Notes under the pieces: model-generated
What the model was told of the DNA's origin: nothing
What the model saw: the letters and a program-made list of their open reading frames with translations, nothing else
The model's database searches: none
Source: Anthoceros angustus
Lineage: Eukaryota > Streptophyta > Anthocerotopsida > Anthocerotales > Anthocerotaceae
Direction: 5' to 3'
Assembly: GCA_010909165.1 (NCBI GenBank)
Contig: MU008166.1
Coordinates: forward strand, 1,054,001-1,118,000
Length of the DNA: 64,000 nucleotides
Part shown: piece by piece, positions 1 to 10,920 of the stretch
Numbering within the stretch: position 1 is the first letter of the stretch
Layout of the letters: each line of letters starts with the position of its first letter
Position numbers and translations under genes: made by a program

Positions 1-1
1 C

Positions 2-1327
2 AAGAAGAGCACCAATGCGCAGAGGGCGGGGAAGGAGCGGGACAACTCGTCCTGCGTGGAGGAGGTGCTGGCGTCCCTGCCGGAGATTGATGACCCCAAG
101 CTGGTGCTGCCGCGGCTGGGCTCCTTCGATGCCTTCATGGAGGCGTCGCCGGAGGACCACGTCATGGGGAGCTTCTTCTCCGGGGAGAATTCGTCGGAGG
201 ATCACCTCGGGGAGGAGTCGGAGCGCACTCTGAATTGCTCCATCAAGTCGGAGATCGCGAGCCAGAGCGTGGTGGGGGGGAAGCGGATGGGGGTCAACTC
301 GCCCGCCAGCTCCATCAACCAGAAGAACAACAGCGGCAACACCAATAGCCTCATGGCCAGCAGCAGCACCGTCACCACTTCCAACATCTTCGACGCCGTC
401 TTCCCCGACAACAACAGCGACCACGACGCCAAGCGCGCGCGATTCATGAACGAAGCTGGCCATGTGGATCAAGCCCACAACAACAACAACAGCGCTAGCG
501 GCAGCAGCTGGAAGTGGCGCGGGCAAGCCCAGGCCGGGCCGCAGGGATTCCACCAATCCGAGGTGAAGGGGATGATGGTCAATCCGTTGAGAGGGAATGG
601 AAACGGGGCTGCGGCTCTCAATGCGCACGAGCTCAACGAGCTGCTGTCCAGGGCCAGCACCAACGCCATGGGCAACCGCTTTCTGGGCGGAGGAGGAGGA
701 GGAGGAGGAGGAGCGGCTCAGATTCTCAATCCCAACCTCTTGAGCCTTCCTCAGGGTCTGAATCTTCCTTCTCACCAGATGATGTCTGACAACCTGAGGA
801 CCCATCAGGCTGCGGCGGCCCATCAGGCGGCTGCTGCTGCTGCTGCCGCAGCAGCAGCAGCCCCTCAGGCTCCTCTGAGCCAGACGGGGTCTCAGGCGGA
901 GCATCAGTCTGTCATGGGACATGCCACTGTTGCTGCTGCCGCTCAGGGCTTGAACTTCCCCAGGCCGGAGTTTGAGGATGAGGCGCAGAGCAGCTTCAGG
1001 TCGTCTCCGGCCAACCGCAGCAACTTGACTACGGTCTTTCCTGCTCCTGCTGCTAACGCGGATGACCAGAGCTTGGACTCCATCGCCTACGGGATGCCCA
1101 CTGCTGATGGGCAGAGGGGGGAGGGGGACCTGTCCGGGCAGAGCAGGAGCATGCTGGGGCCGCTCCATCCTTTGCAGCATCAAGACAGCCTCGTGTCTCT
1201 GCTGGGAGGTGGATACCTGCCCAGCCTGGCTACCCACGGGCCTTACCAGCTTCACAGCCATCGCAGTGGTTCCTTCTACGACTTGATCATGGGCCAGGAT
1301 GTCGCCACTGGCCAGAGAGTGAACTGA
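2..1327 (+). CDS. NAC transcription factor, C-terminal exon only (5' partial)
   Basis: An open frame enters from the left window edge (codon phase starts at base 2) and ends at TGA 1325-1327, leaving about 441 residues. No NAC domain is visible, because it would lie upstream. The call rests on the first residues, KKSTNAQRAGKERD: the complete NAC gene at 29.7 kb has KKSTND at the same place just after its NAC subdomain E, and the DNA there is nearly identical. The rest is a typical NAC regulatory tail: an acidic EVLASLPEIDD stretch, an LPRLGSF motif, runs of Asn, Gly (about residues 227-235) and Ala (about 270-286), and an aromatic C-terminus (GSFYDLIMGQD). NAC proteins bind CACG-containing promoters as dimers and activate through such tails. 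The family call is inference from the paralogue; another transcription factor with a low-complexity tail is the alternative. Confidence 0.6.
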   Translation, partial: KKSTNAQRAGKERDNSSCVEEVLASLPEIDDPKLVLPRLGSFDAFMEASPEDHVMGSFFSGENSSEDHLGEESERTLNCSIKSEIASQSVVGGKRMGVNSPASSINQKNNSGNTNSLMASSSTVTTSNIFDAVFPDNNSDHDAKRARFMNEAGHVDQAHNNNNSASGSSWKWRGQAQAGPQGFHQSEVKGMMVNPLRGNGNGAAALNAHELNELLSRASTNAMGNRFLGGGGGGGGGAAQILNPNLLSLPQGLNLPSHQMMSDNLRTHQAAAAHQAAAAAAAAAAAAPQAPLSQTGSQAEHQSVMGHATVAAAAQGLNFPRPEFEDEAQSSFRSSPANRSNLTTVFPAPAANADDQSLDSIAYGMPTADGQRGEGDLSGQSRSMLGPLHPLQHQDSLVSLLGGGYLPSLATHGPYQLHSHRSGSFYDLIMGQDVATGQRVN

Positions 1328-2450
1328 CATGACACGCCTCCTGCTGGCTGCAGCCTGCAGCTAGTCTGTTGGTTTGACAACGTTCCCACGGCGCACACCG
1401 ATTCCAGACACAGGTTGCACATATGGTAGGAGATGGAGCAGGCTTCGTCGTCACTAGTCTGCTTCCGACGTACACGGCGAGGAGGAGGTCTTCTCAAGGT
1501 TTGTTCATTTGTTGCTGTGACATGACATTCAAGTCTAGAGGCCTCGACATGATTCCACCCACAAGTGAGCATGAGGGTACGGTATGGAAGAAGGAGACAA
1601 TGCCATGGGATCTTTCGGCAACCTTCCTTCTCTTTCGCATATATAAGTGCAGGGAAGTGAGCAAGGGGTTTTGGCATTGCAGCAGACGTGAAGGATTAGT
1701 CTGCAGGCAGCAAAGTATAAGAGCTGGGAGGGCTTCCTGCAGACCTTCCAGATCAGCGGCGATGTGCATCCTATCCTCCACAGCATCTGGCAGGCTTACG
1801 ATTCGCCCCCAACAACGCACGACAGTCACAACACACTTACAACAGTCAGCTTCAAGCTGCGAGGGGTCTTAACATCCATCAGCTCATCACCGACCATCTC
1901 CACGTCAATCTTCAGCAGCGATGAGTTTGGCGGCAGCAAGGCAACATCAGGATCCAAGCTTCAAGTGCCCGAGCAAATGAGGTTTGATTGTTCAACTTTT
2001 GACACAAGATGATGATCAGCACAGCGATGTGATTAGTGTACATTCTTGCTGCGACAAGCTCGAGTTTCCCACACTCTTGACTGGCCGCTGAGTTTGTAGA
2101 ATTTGTAGCATGTTGTACCAGCTTACAAAACGTTCGATGTAGGCCTAGGTCACTTTACCATTGTAGCGTAGCACGCACCAGGCTAGGTAGTAGATTCCAT
2201 TCTTTGATTTGATTGGGACCCATTACATATTGATGAGCTCCATGAATCCACACCCAGGACAATAATTGTGTATCTTCTAACCATGCTCATTAGATCATGC
2301 ATCTCCGCGATGCAGACATTGTATAATTTTCCATCACTCAGCTCGTCTTAGCTATATAGATCAGTTCCTGGGAAACTGGTGACAATTCCCAACTTGGCGT
2401 AGCCGCAGCCATGTAGCCTCGTAGAGACCTCTCAAGTCCTTCTGCTTGGT
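1328..2450 (+). other. 3' UTR and intergenic DNA after the first NAC gene
   Basis: No supported gene. The first several hundred bases are presumably the 3' UTR of the upstream gene. AT-rich motifs around 2255-2330 could serve in polyadenylation, but no single signal stands out. Short frames on both strands here lack domain features and overlap one another. Confidence 0.35.
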
Positions 2451-3170
2451 CGGAATATATGTACGGTCTTCATTCTGAGATGAAGCCTGTCCTTCAATCC
2501 CACTGGGGACGGGGACGGGGACGGGGCCGATCATTTGTAGATGGTTTGCAGTTGTACTGGAGGCAGTTTAGATGCAAGGCACATGGAGTCCGCCTCTGTA
2601 TATTGCTTTTCTTTATTCATCCTCTCAATTGCTGCTATTGAGCACATTGTGCATCTTCCAAAAAGGTTTGCCATGGCGTTCTCCTTGCGTCTCATCCCGC
2701 ACGTTCCTGTATGCTGCCGTTGCCGGGAGACGGACAGTTTCCCACTTGGAAAGGCCAGCCATGGCCTTGTGGAGCTGAGCTCATCCTACTTCTCGGAATA
2801 TGTGTACGGTTTCCACTGCTTGGGGCGAGGTCGATCATTGTAGATGGAGTACTGGAGGGAGTTCAGATGCAAGGCACATGGAGTCCGCCAGTGTATAGTT
2901 TTGTCTTCATTATTCGTGTGCTCAATTGCTCCTTCCAAGTGCTGTGTTAGCATGCGAACACGCTCATGGCTGTGGGTTGCATGCGCAAGGGCTGGGACAA
3001 TCATCGTCCCGTCAGCTCATTCATTACTGCTGCGAAAAGGAGCGGCTCACAGAAGAAAAGTTTGTGAAAAATTTTAATCCCCACTTAAGAACATGGAACA
3101 CCTACGTTGCGGACTGGTAAGCTTTCTGTGCAGGTTTGGCTATGGGGTTCTCCTTGTTCCTCAACTCCAC
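2451..3170 (+). repeat. Divergent tandem duplication of a 5' gene region
   Basis: Bases about 2451-2700 and 2793-3170 are related. Both hold a GGAATAT(A/G)TGTACGGT start, a GTCGATCATT-TGTAGATGG block, the shared phrase GATGCAAGGCACATGGAGTC, and later a start-codon context ending in an ATG followed by GGTTCTCCTTG or GCGTTCTCCTTG (2671 and 3142). The second copy carries about 130 extra bases. The right copy leads into the zinc-finger gene at 3142. The left copy has a matching MAFSLRL start that reads only to a stop at 2843. This looks like duplication of the promoter, leader and start of exon 1. Confidence 0.6.
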
Positions 3171-4055
3171 ACGATTGGGCCCGCCGGTGCCGTCGTGTCC
3201 AGCCAGGGATCCCTTCCCGGGCGCCTCGTCATGGGAGCTGCGTGACTTAGGGTTCCACTTTTGCCCGCAAAGGGTTTGCACCGGTTACGGCTTGCCTACC
3301 AGGAGCTTCAGGCCCGGTGGCGGTGGAAGGGATCGCAAGCAGCCATATAGGTGGCGGGTAAAGGCTTTTGACGTACACGAAGCCCTTTCAGCTCAGGTAC
3401 ATCACCTCCAAGTGCTGCTGTCTGTGGCTTTTAGAAACACCTCACCATCGTGGACCCCTTTCAGCAGGAATCAGATGCTCCGTTTAGGGTAGCAGATGTG
3501 ATGGCATCTCAGCTTTCCACATCGTGAGCTTTCTAAGTCCAGTGTCTCGACATGTTCACCTGAGATTTTTCCAGTGATCACTATCGGGTTGTGCATGACA
3601 TTATCTTGTCTGTGTTATGTTTTGCAAACTCCTCTGACTTGCAGCTGAGACGTCGTCATTTCACAGGCCGCAAAGCAACGACATAGTATAGCCTGTGACA
3701 TGTGTAGTGGCAGAGGATGGCTGCAATGTGATTTCTGCAACGGCAAGAGAACCGATGTTCCTGCCAAGAACGGTCGTATTTATCGACGTTGTCCTTCCTG
3801 CAGAGCAGTAAGTCCCGGTTGCCCAGTGCTGAACTCTACTGGTGGAGCATGGTTTTGCAAAACGCCGGCAGTTGGCTTGAGCTTGTCGTGAAACTTGGTA
3901 CGTTGGAGGTATGTGGGCAAATGCCCATGTGTTCCAGATATTGATCGAAAGGTGGTTGCTTTGCCTCGATGCAGGTAGGAGTCCTGATCTGCTCTGAGTG
4001 TAAAGTATACAAATGCATGACATTTCCCGACGGTAACGATGGGGGCTTCGACTAG
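3142..4055 (+). CDS. Plastid-type small CxxC zinc-finger (DnaJ cysteine-rich-like) protein, three exons
   Basis: Exons are 3142-3396, 3667-3807 and 3975-4055, joined by phase-0 GT-AG introns (donors GTACAT and GTAAGT, acceptors TTTCACAG and GATGCAG), for about 158 residues. Using the earlier acceptor at 3644 gives an immediate stop, which supports 3667. Exon 1 starts MGFSLFLNSTRLG and is rich in Ser, Arg and Pro, like a chloroplast transit peptide. Exon 2 carries CDMCSGRGW, CDFCNGKR and CPSCRA. Exon 3 carries CSECKVYKC and ends FPDGNDGGFD. This CxxC layout matches the plant DnaJ/Hsp40 cysteine-rich superfamily of small plastid proteins (BSD2-like), which lack a J domain and act in folding or assembly of photosynthetic proteins. 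The start is the first ATG; an upstream TTG in the same frame is not used. The exact orthologue is not known to me. Confidence 0.75.
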
Positions 4056-4700
4056 TTGTAGTCTGAACACTGCTGTAAATGGGTGAGATCGAGGCGGCTC
4101 TTTGAAACAGGACTGTAGAGAGAGTTCCTTATCCAAACCTGAGACAACCATTTGATGCCCAGTTTAGTCTGCTCTGCATCTTTATCTGTGCACGTACGGG
4201 TCGAAGGAACTCCAGCAGTCTGCTAGGTCTTTCAAGCAAGATTACATAAACCCGGACTAGTCAGCAAGAAGTGATGAACGACCTTGACACATTCGTAACC
4301 CAAGACAGGGAGTACCGGATGCTCAGTGAATACTCAGAATTCTAGTGCGACGACATGAAGACCCCATGGCGGCCCTTACTGTTCAACCTGGTCGTTGCTT
4401 TACGCCCGAGGATGTCTACAGTCTGAACAACGATCGGGTTGCCTCCCCATCACTGCTGTCTGATTTCTCTGAGCTCGGGAAACCGAGCGGTGGACGTAGT
4501 CTACCCGTAGTGGGGTCGGGAAGCTTCCCAAGCCAACCTTTTCGACCCATGGGCATCAGGTAAATGGTCGGAGAGGTCCATGGGACGGACATTATCTGCA
4601 GAGTTATGGCAGAGCAGGAACGGTGCCTTCATTACTGTCCTTTGAATCAAAGATATGTGTTTTAATAAAACGGTTAAGGGCCTAATAATATAATTACAGG
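4056..4700. other. 3' flank of the zinc-finger gene, no supported gene
   Basis: No convincing coding region. One short plus-strand frame (4345-4563) has no recognisable features. The sequence is of average composition and probably includes the 3' UTR of the gene ending at 4055. Confidence 0.3.
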
Positions 4701-4704
4701 GAAT

Positions 4705-4878
4705 TTTGCATAGCACGGGTGGTGCAGTGGTAAGTACAGGTTTATCTCCCTTTTAATTTTAAGTCTATATAAGCTAAGAGATATTATATTCTTTTACCTC
4801 TTTTATGCTGAACTATCTTTATCCCATGGTGGTCCTTCCACCCATTGGAGAGAGAAATAAAGTTGTTATTGTTGTTGG
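4705..4878 (+). repeat. SINE-like element with TTG-type tail
   Basis: The left end has a tRNA-like promoter look (GGGTGGTGCAGTGGTAAGT). The right part has a small hairpin (TGGTGG...CCACCC within TCCCATGGTGG to CCCATTGG), then AAATAAAG and a TTGTTATTGTTGTTG tail. A 3' end built from short TTG repeats is known from tRNA-derived plant SINEs. The right half resembles the 3' ends of the related repeats at 12.7 kb and 42.2 kb. No clear target-site duplication was seen. A second tRNA-like stretch follows (4879-4925, GTAGGGCAGCTTCC ... GGTTTTGATTCCC), perhaps another decayed SINE head. Confidence 0.45.
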
Positions 4879-4925
4879 TAGGGCAGCTTCCTATAGCTGA
4901 CTAGACCAGGTTTTGATTCCCAATA

Positions 4926-6420
4926 GGTGCATGAGAAATAGAAGGCATGAGATTTATGTCCATATTTTGAAAATATTTTCTTTCCCTCCCTCTTTTCATA
5001 TTGTATTGATGTAGATAATTACAATCTCTCTTTATTACAAAAGAACTCTAGGACCCTAGCTCACTTCAGTGTTGACCACATTTACTACATCAAGACTCTA
5101 AGCCACTTTATCTTTAAATATAGTTAATATGTAATATCTCATTATTAATTACATTTAGGAAGCTTGTATGAGAATCTACAACAAAGTCATCCTCTCTACT
5201 AGAGGGAGCATGAAAGCATACTTTCTTAGATTCACGCTAGTCCAACAAATTAAAAAATCACTTACAATCATAATACAATTCGTGCACCACTGCAATCCAA
5301 CTGATGAAGTTTAAATTATGCACAGCCTTTGAACTCCAACCTCAGTTTTCACCTCCTTTGATGTAAGTTAGGATCTTCCAAAAAAGAAAGTTTTAGTTTC
5401 AAAATCATTTGTAGTCATACACCGTCTTATTTTCTAGCTAATCATGTTTAAGATCACCTAACATGAAATACACGCATTCCTACTTCTACTTAGAAGTGCA
5501 TTGATGTAACTCCTTCCACTCTCATAGCTTGACCTTCCACTCTTGCAGTTAAACTTGTTACATTGTGAACTTTATATAATCTTGTGACTAAGTAATTTTC
5601 TTGAACCCAAAGATGTATAGGGCACAAGTTCCGCATTCTTCTTCTTCTTCCTATCTTATTAATAGTCTTGTAATCTCATGACCGCATTAATATGGCTTTC
5701 TTCATTCTACATCGTTGATTTGTACCGTGGTCACCGTACTTAGAACTTAAGAACCTATTTACGTATTAATTAAATAATAATTTTCTGGGTAATAGATTTG
5801 ACTACCTACTCAAGATGTTAGAAAACTCTGGGAACTTTTATTAATGTATTAATTTAAAATCAAAATTAATATTATGATGTTTGGTATTGGGGACCTACAT
5901 AGCGATGCCGTTGGTATTTGGGACCATACGGGTATCATATTCGGGATCCAATGCATGGGTTTGCCTGATGGCTTGCTCTTGCCAGCTTCAGGAATCAGAT
6001 GTCTCCTTGAAAGTTAAATATCCTCCTGGAGGAATATCCTCGACCATGGCCTACCTTGATTTACTTGGCTACCCTCCTCTGGAAAGATTGGGTCTGTGCA
6101 ACCCGACCGGTAGTGTGTGGCGCTCCAGTCCCATCGTCTCGATGAAGACTCTGATCAGTACACTACGACATGGGAAGGAGAGCAGCGGGGAAGACCTCCT
6201 CTGGCATCTCCGACGTGACCACGAAACTCAGTGAGGTACACGCTCCGTGCTTATTTTTGGCTACCTATCCAGAGTGGTTTTGTTGATTAGGTATGGCAAC
6301 AGAGGCCACAGTTCTGCTATTGACGATGGCCCAATGTCTGTTGCTGCTTGGCCAAACCTGGCTACCTAAAGCTAGCTACATGTGAATTGTGCTCTGCTGC
6401 AAGCATTAGGTCACGTCTCA
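4926..6420. other. AT-rich intergenic DNA
   Basis: Strongly AT-rich from about 4960 to 5880, with many in-frame stops in all frames and no recognisable gene. One open frame at 5881-6234 (117 codons) lacks any family signature and is not called. Nothing else stands out. Confidence 0.4.
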
Positions 6421-6429
6421 CAGTCTGTA

Positions 6430-7460
6430 TGGAGTGTTTGAATTTTTTCTGGTTTGAATCTGTTTCAGGATCTCAAGGCGGTTGATCCTGACTCTGTATG
6501 GTGCCGTGAGTAACCTCACGTGCCTACCAGCAATTGTTTCAAAAGCACGATCCTGCTCGATACCCGCATCCTGGAAATTGCTCACGAGCCAAAGCTGTGG
6601 TAACGTGATACTTACAAATCGCAACCAGGTCTGCTTTCCTCTCCTCGTGCTCGTCATCTGTTTCGCAGAAATCAGTATCATCTGATTGCCGGCACAACGA
6701 TTGCTTCCAAGGATGCCGACTCCACGTTCCCGGCCTCCCAGGTTCCAACTCACCATGCTCTTCCTTTGGTTTCGATGGTGGAATCTGACCTGATCTCAGG
6801 AACCCTAAGGCAGGGTAAGGAGCCAGCATGGTTTTAACATTATTGCCTGTGGACAGGCATCTCAGTTCCTGGACCAGTGCCTCGTTAGCTTGACCACGAG
6901 TCAGTGCTATCAGTTTCTCTAAAAAACAAAAGTCGGTGCAAGCACACTCCCAGCCGGAGCCATGACATTGCTGGAGAGGATACTGGCTACACCTACGTCG
7001 AGCACCAATTATATCTCCAAAGGTGCTTTCTGGGCAACCAGTCATCTCTTCCAGCTCCTTGTGCTTCCTTTCCAAGCATCAAGTCAATCAAGGCTAGCCA
7101 CGTCCGGCACCCATTTATGTGTCTAAGGTACTTTCTGGGCAACCCTTTCATGTGTTCCAGCTCGTGGTGCATCCTTCCAGAGAACAGGTCAATCATTCAT
7201 GACTCTAACCAGCTTTCCTGGAAATCAGCCTTGATCCTTTCCTTGTATTCATCCTACGATGCACACTAGTGTGAGGCATCATCCCTTCACATTTCTATTA
7301 ATTGCTCCCAGGCTGTTAGACACAATCCCACACAACCTGTATGCAGGAGGCGTGTCAAGCACTCCATCTCCTGCCTTATGGCTCAAGATTTGGCAACTGT
7401 AATAAGCTCGACAGATTGCTCCGTCCGCAGGTTCTGGAAGCCTGAAGCAAGTGTGATATC
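6430..7460 (-). other. Possible unrecognised multi-exon gene or gene relic
   Basis: Several minus-strand stretches look exon-like. After a pyrimidine-rich TTTTTTAG (about 6920) a frame reads EKLIALTRGQANEALVQEL and continues for about 40 more residues. Further on, a frame ending KADLVAIC stops at a GTAAGT (about 6628), and an AG acceptor leads to DAGIEQDRAFETIAG (about 6570 downward). Upstream, after CTTCAG, a frame reads EPADGAICRAYYSCQIL (about 7435 down to 7288). Phases were not reconciled into one model, and I do not recognise the family. It may be a degenerate gene. Confidence 0.25.
7019..7182 (-). repeat. Tandem duplication with unit of about 109 bp
   Basis: Bases about 7019-7072 and 7128-7182 share AGGT(G/A)CTTTCTGGGCAACC and GTTCCAGCTC-type blocks. 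On the minus strand they read as related peptides, HELEHMKGLPRKYL and KELEEMTGCPESTF. The unit lies inside the possible minus-strand gene above, so it may be a duplicated exon segment. Confidence 0.5.
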
Positions 7461-9732
7461 ATATTTCTTTGGCTCTCCTCGCCACTGAACCGGCAGCAGC
7501 CCTCAAAAACCAGCACACAAATCCGTCAACTGTCCATTACAGTATAAGAAGGCAGCCGCCATTCGGATGCAGAAGGTCGGCGACACCAACCCTGATGCCA
7601 ACTTGGCCGCAAAATGCGGCCCACCACCGTCTTCCGCTGTTATCTGCCTGCAAGTAGCGAGCATTCGACACGCACGGTGAGGCGAGCGTTTTATTCCCAA
7701 CGCCCACGTGGAGCCCACGTCATACGAGGGTCGACCCCCCCACGTGGTGTGGCGCACGCCTGACGCGGTCTTCTCCACATCAGCGGCCACGTCTGATATG
7801 TGGGTACTGCATTTTCCGCGATACCACGTGATATAAATCACCCCATACAATATCTTATTACAGCACTTCATTTATTTTATCCCTTTATTCGCAAAAGATT
7901 ATTCTGTCCGAAGCCACCAGCACATATATTTCGCAAATAGCGGCACTTGCATATCCACACTCCGGAGTCTAAGATTCTATGTGGACTAAACAAAATAGCT
8001 CATGCAGCCCATGTGTTGCTTTTGTACACCAAGCGAATATCTTGGAATTAGTTGTACGAAGTATTTCTAATAAACGAAAAAAGCTTCCAATAAAATAGGA
8101 GCTCAGATTTCATATCCATAGTGAGTGGTACAAGACGGATACAGGGTTTGTTTTTGCAGGATGCTTATTCATGGGGCAAAGCAATCTGGAAACACAAATA
8201 ACAAGAGTCCAAACTTTTGGTCATCTAAACAAGAGCATATAGACTCCAATATGACTTCACCAAGTACATACATAGATCCAAAGCGTTAAGAGTGTGTTGC
8301 ACCCCATTGACTTGAAAAATGGAGAATCAAGCAGACATTCTCCTCAAATCAAACATTCTTGTTCAACACCTCTAGTCATTCACTTCACTGCACAGCGCAG
8401 CGGCACAGCGGCACAGCGTATGTAGACAATAGATGAAAAGGAGCCAAAAGACAAAATTGGGTACACATTTATATGTAGATGGGTTCCAATGGGCACGGGG
8501 CAGCAGAGCAGGTAGGGGAGGATGGATTTTGTGAGAGGAGGCAGGGGATCAGGAGGACAAAAAGAAAAACAAGAGAGATGGGCGGACGCGTCCATACAGG
8601 CCGAGCCCAAAGGCTGAGAGCCCGTTGGGGCCTTTAGCATCTGAAAAAGCAGCACGCGGTGCGCGCCAAGCTCGGCAGCTCGGCAGCTCGGCATGGGCCA
8701 CCAACCCCCCATTCATTGCCAGAAACTCCCCCGACGCCCGTCCAGGAGCGTCACGTGATAATAATAATACAGAGGCAAAGGAGGTGAGCCGACCCGGTCC
8801 GGGCCGGGGGCAGGGGCAGGGGCAGGGGCCCGGGCCGGCCCGTTTCAGGCCGTGTGACATCGGTCAGCGCGCCCGCCCGGCCGCCCGCCCAAGGCGTTAC
8901 AGTAGCTAGGCGCACGGCCCGAATGGCTTGGCGCCATGGAAGTCTGACACCAAGGCGAGGTGATAATTCCATTTTCCTGGGCGGGAGCGGATCCAACGGT
9001 TTCAATTTCCCAGCAGCAGCCTGCACCCGACTGGTGGGTCTCAGAGCGTATTCATGAAATGAAAATGAAATGGAAGGAGACGCTGCATTCAATGCGGGGC
9101 TGGGCGGTGGAGTTGTTTACTGTTGTGGGCGATGGCCGAGAGCGAAGCGGATTCGTTTCGTTCAGCCCGTTTTTGTCGCCTTCCCTGGGCGATCTTGAGG
9201 CTTGCAGGACCACACCACATGCAGCCTTCTCCATGTGTCCATGTAGCTTTCTGAAGGGCTAGCTAGCTAGCTAGGGCAATGGCAGGTGTCTGTGATATGT
9301 ACTCCACATGCGTTTCATTGCATTCATTCCCGTGCCAGACTCCACACTCCACACAAGTGATTCTGATGTACATACCTACACAGAGTATGTAAAAGAAAAA
9401 GGAGGGCGCCGCTCTTGCAGCAGGACCAGGCCAGGCCAGGCCAGGCCTTCATTCCCTCTGCTGGCTGGGCCTGTTGCGCCTGCAGCCCAATCCGGGTGCG
9501 TTATAAAAGATGAGATATCACGTTTCTCGCTGCGGGGCTGCAGGCAGCAGGCTGCAGGCTGCGGGCAGGCGTTAGGCGAATGGGGAGAAGGGCGGTTGCC
9601 ATCGCCTTGTGGGGCTTTGTTTACGGGGCGGTGCGAAAGCCATGAGCGCTTGTCCTGGAGCCACAAAGGCGTTTTGTCTTGCAGAGCCTGAACCTGGCTC
9701 CAGATTGAGAGATTCCTTCGCTCCACCCGCTG

Positions 9733-9738
<6 letters not shown>

Positions 9739-9765
<27 letters not shown>

Positions 9766-9767
9766 AG
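9739..9767 (+). repeat. CTG trinucleotide microsatellite
   Basis: About nine uninterrupted CTG units. A similar, slightly interrupted CTG array lies at about 14005-14039. Both generate long poly-Leu or poly-Ala frames that should not be read as genes. Confidence 0.85.
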
Positions 9768-10710
9768 CTCCACGAGCTCTTGCCCTCGTACAGGGCGGGC
9801 TGCATTGTTTTTGCATACCATCCCCAGCAGGCCAGCGGGCCAGCAGGCAGCAGCAGCATATAGACTATGTGTTTGGAGGTGAGCGATCGCGAGCTGCAGG
9901 TGGGTGCAAGGTATGAAAACATGATGAACATCTCTGTGGTGTAGTGCAGTGTCATGTAATGTAATGTAAATGTACACCGCTGGGCTGGCCTGGGCTGGGC
10001 TGCCATACGGTGCTGCTCCTGCTGGAGCTGGTCTGCCACTTTCTCTTGCCGCTCTGCCGCGTACGGGGACGGCCCGAAACGGGATTGTTAATAGGAGTTT
10101 GGGCACAATCAGGGAGGCTGGAAAGCAGCTTTCAGAGGCGGTCGTGTAAAAAGCAGCCGACCACTTCGGGTGGCCGTTTCACAGCCAAGTAAACAAAGCG
10201 ACTTGCACGAATAGCTACAGCGGTGGACCACAAGCAGCCGGAATCGGGCCGCGTCACATCCCTCGGTTGTCCACCACGTCCCAGACAATCTGCGTGGTGG
10301 CCAATGGCCCCAACCCCGGGCCGGGCCGGGCCGGGCCGGGGGCCCCGTCCACCCCGCCCCGCTCCCGCTTTTCCACTGTGCCTGTGTGAACAGGGCCGTC
10401 CATCATTTCCAGGACCATAAACGGGCCGCGTCCGGGCCCTCTAGTGGACGGACGCGTGGGCGAGTCACGGGTGTTTGCGCCCTTTCACGGCCCCACCGCG
10501 GTACCAACAGAGCCGTCCGTGGACCGTCGGGCGTCGGCCCGTCCATGATGTACGGCTTTACACCCGCGATCTTTATTCATACAGTGTGCATACGGCGCCT
10601 TTGCATTGCCAGCGCCCACACCCGCCTCCCTATACGCCCCTTGCAGGAGCTCCAGAAGCTTCCTTCATGCTTTCCTTTCCTTCCCTTTCCCCGTCGCGGA
10701 TCGTACGGTG

Positions 10711-10920
10711 GGAGTTGTAAATCGTAAGTTGTAAGTAGTAACTTGTAAGTTGGAAGTTGCGAGATTGTGGGGTTTTGTGGGTTGGGCTTGCGCTCATGAA
10801 TATGTGCGAATATCGAGTGACGTTGTAAGTTGTAAGTTGTAAAGTTGTAAGTTGTGAGATGTGGGTTTTTGTGGGTTTCAGCTTCCGGTGATGAATATGT
10901 GCGAATATATCGAGTTGAAG
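10711..10920 (+). repeat. Tandem duplication rich in GTTGTAA heptamers
   Basis: Two related copies (about 10711-10820 and 10821-10920). Each begins with several GTTGTAA or AAGTTGTAAG units, then GAGAT(T)GTGGG, TTTTGTGGGTT, and ATGAATATGTGCGAATAT with CGAGT at the end. No coding sense is apparent. Confidence 0.6.

Noticed and set aside
1-1327. miR164 target site in the NAC gene
   Set aside because: No stretch in the exon matches the conserved site well enough by eye; the same is true for the second NAC gene.
5881-6234. 117-codon plus-strand open frame
   Set aside because: No start context, family motif or splice signals; surrounding DNA is AT-rich spacer and the frame can be chance.
9376-10106. 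Long minus-strand frames with poly-Ala or poly-Gln
   Set aside because: They are created by the CTG microsatellite; three frames are open at once and none has other features.
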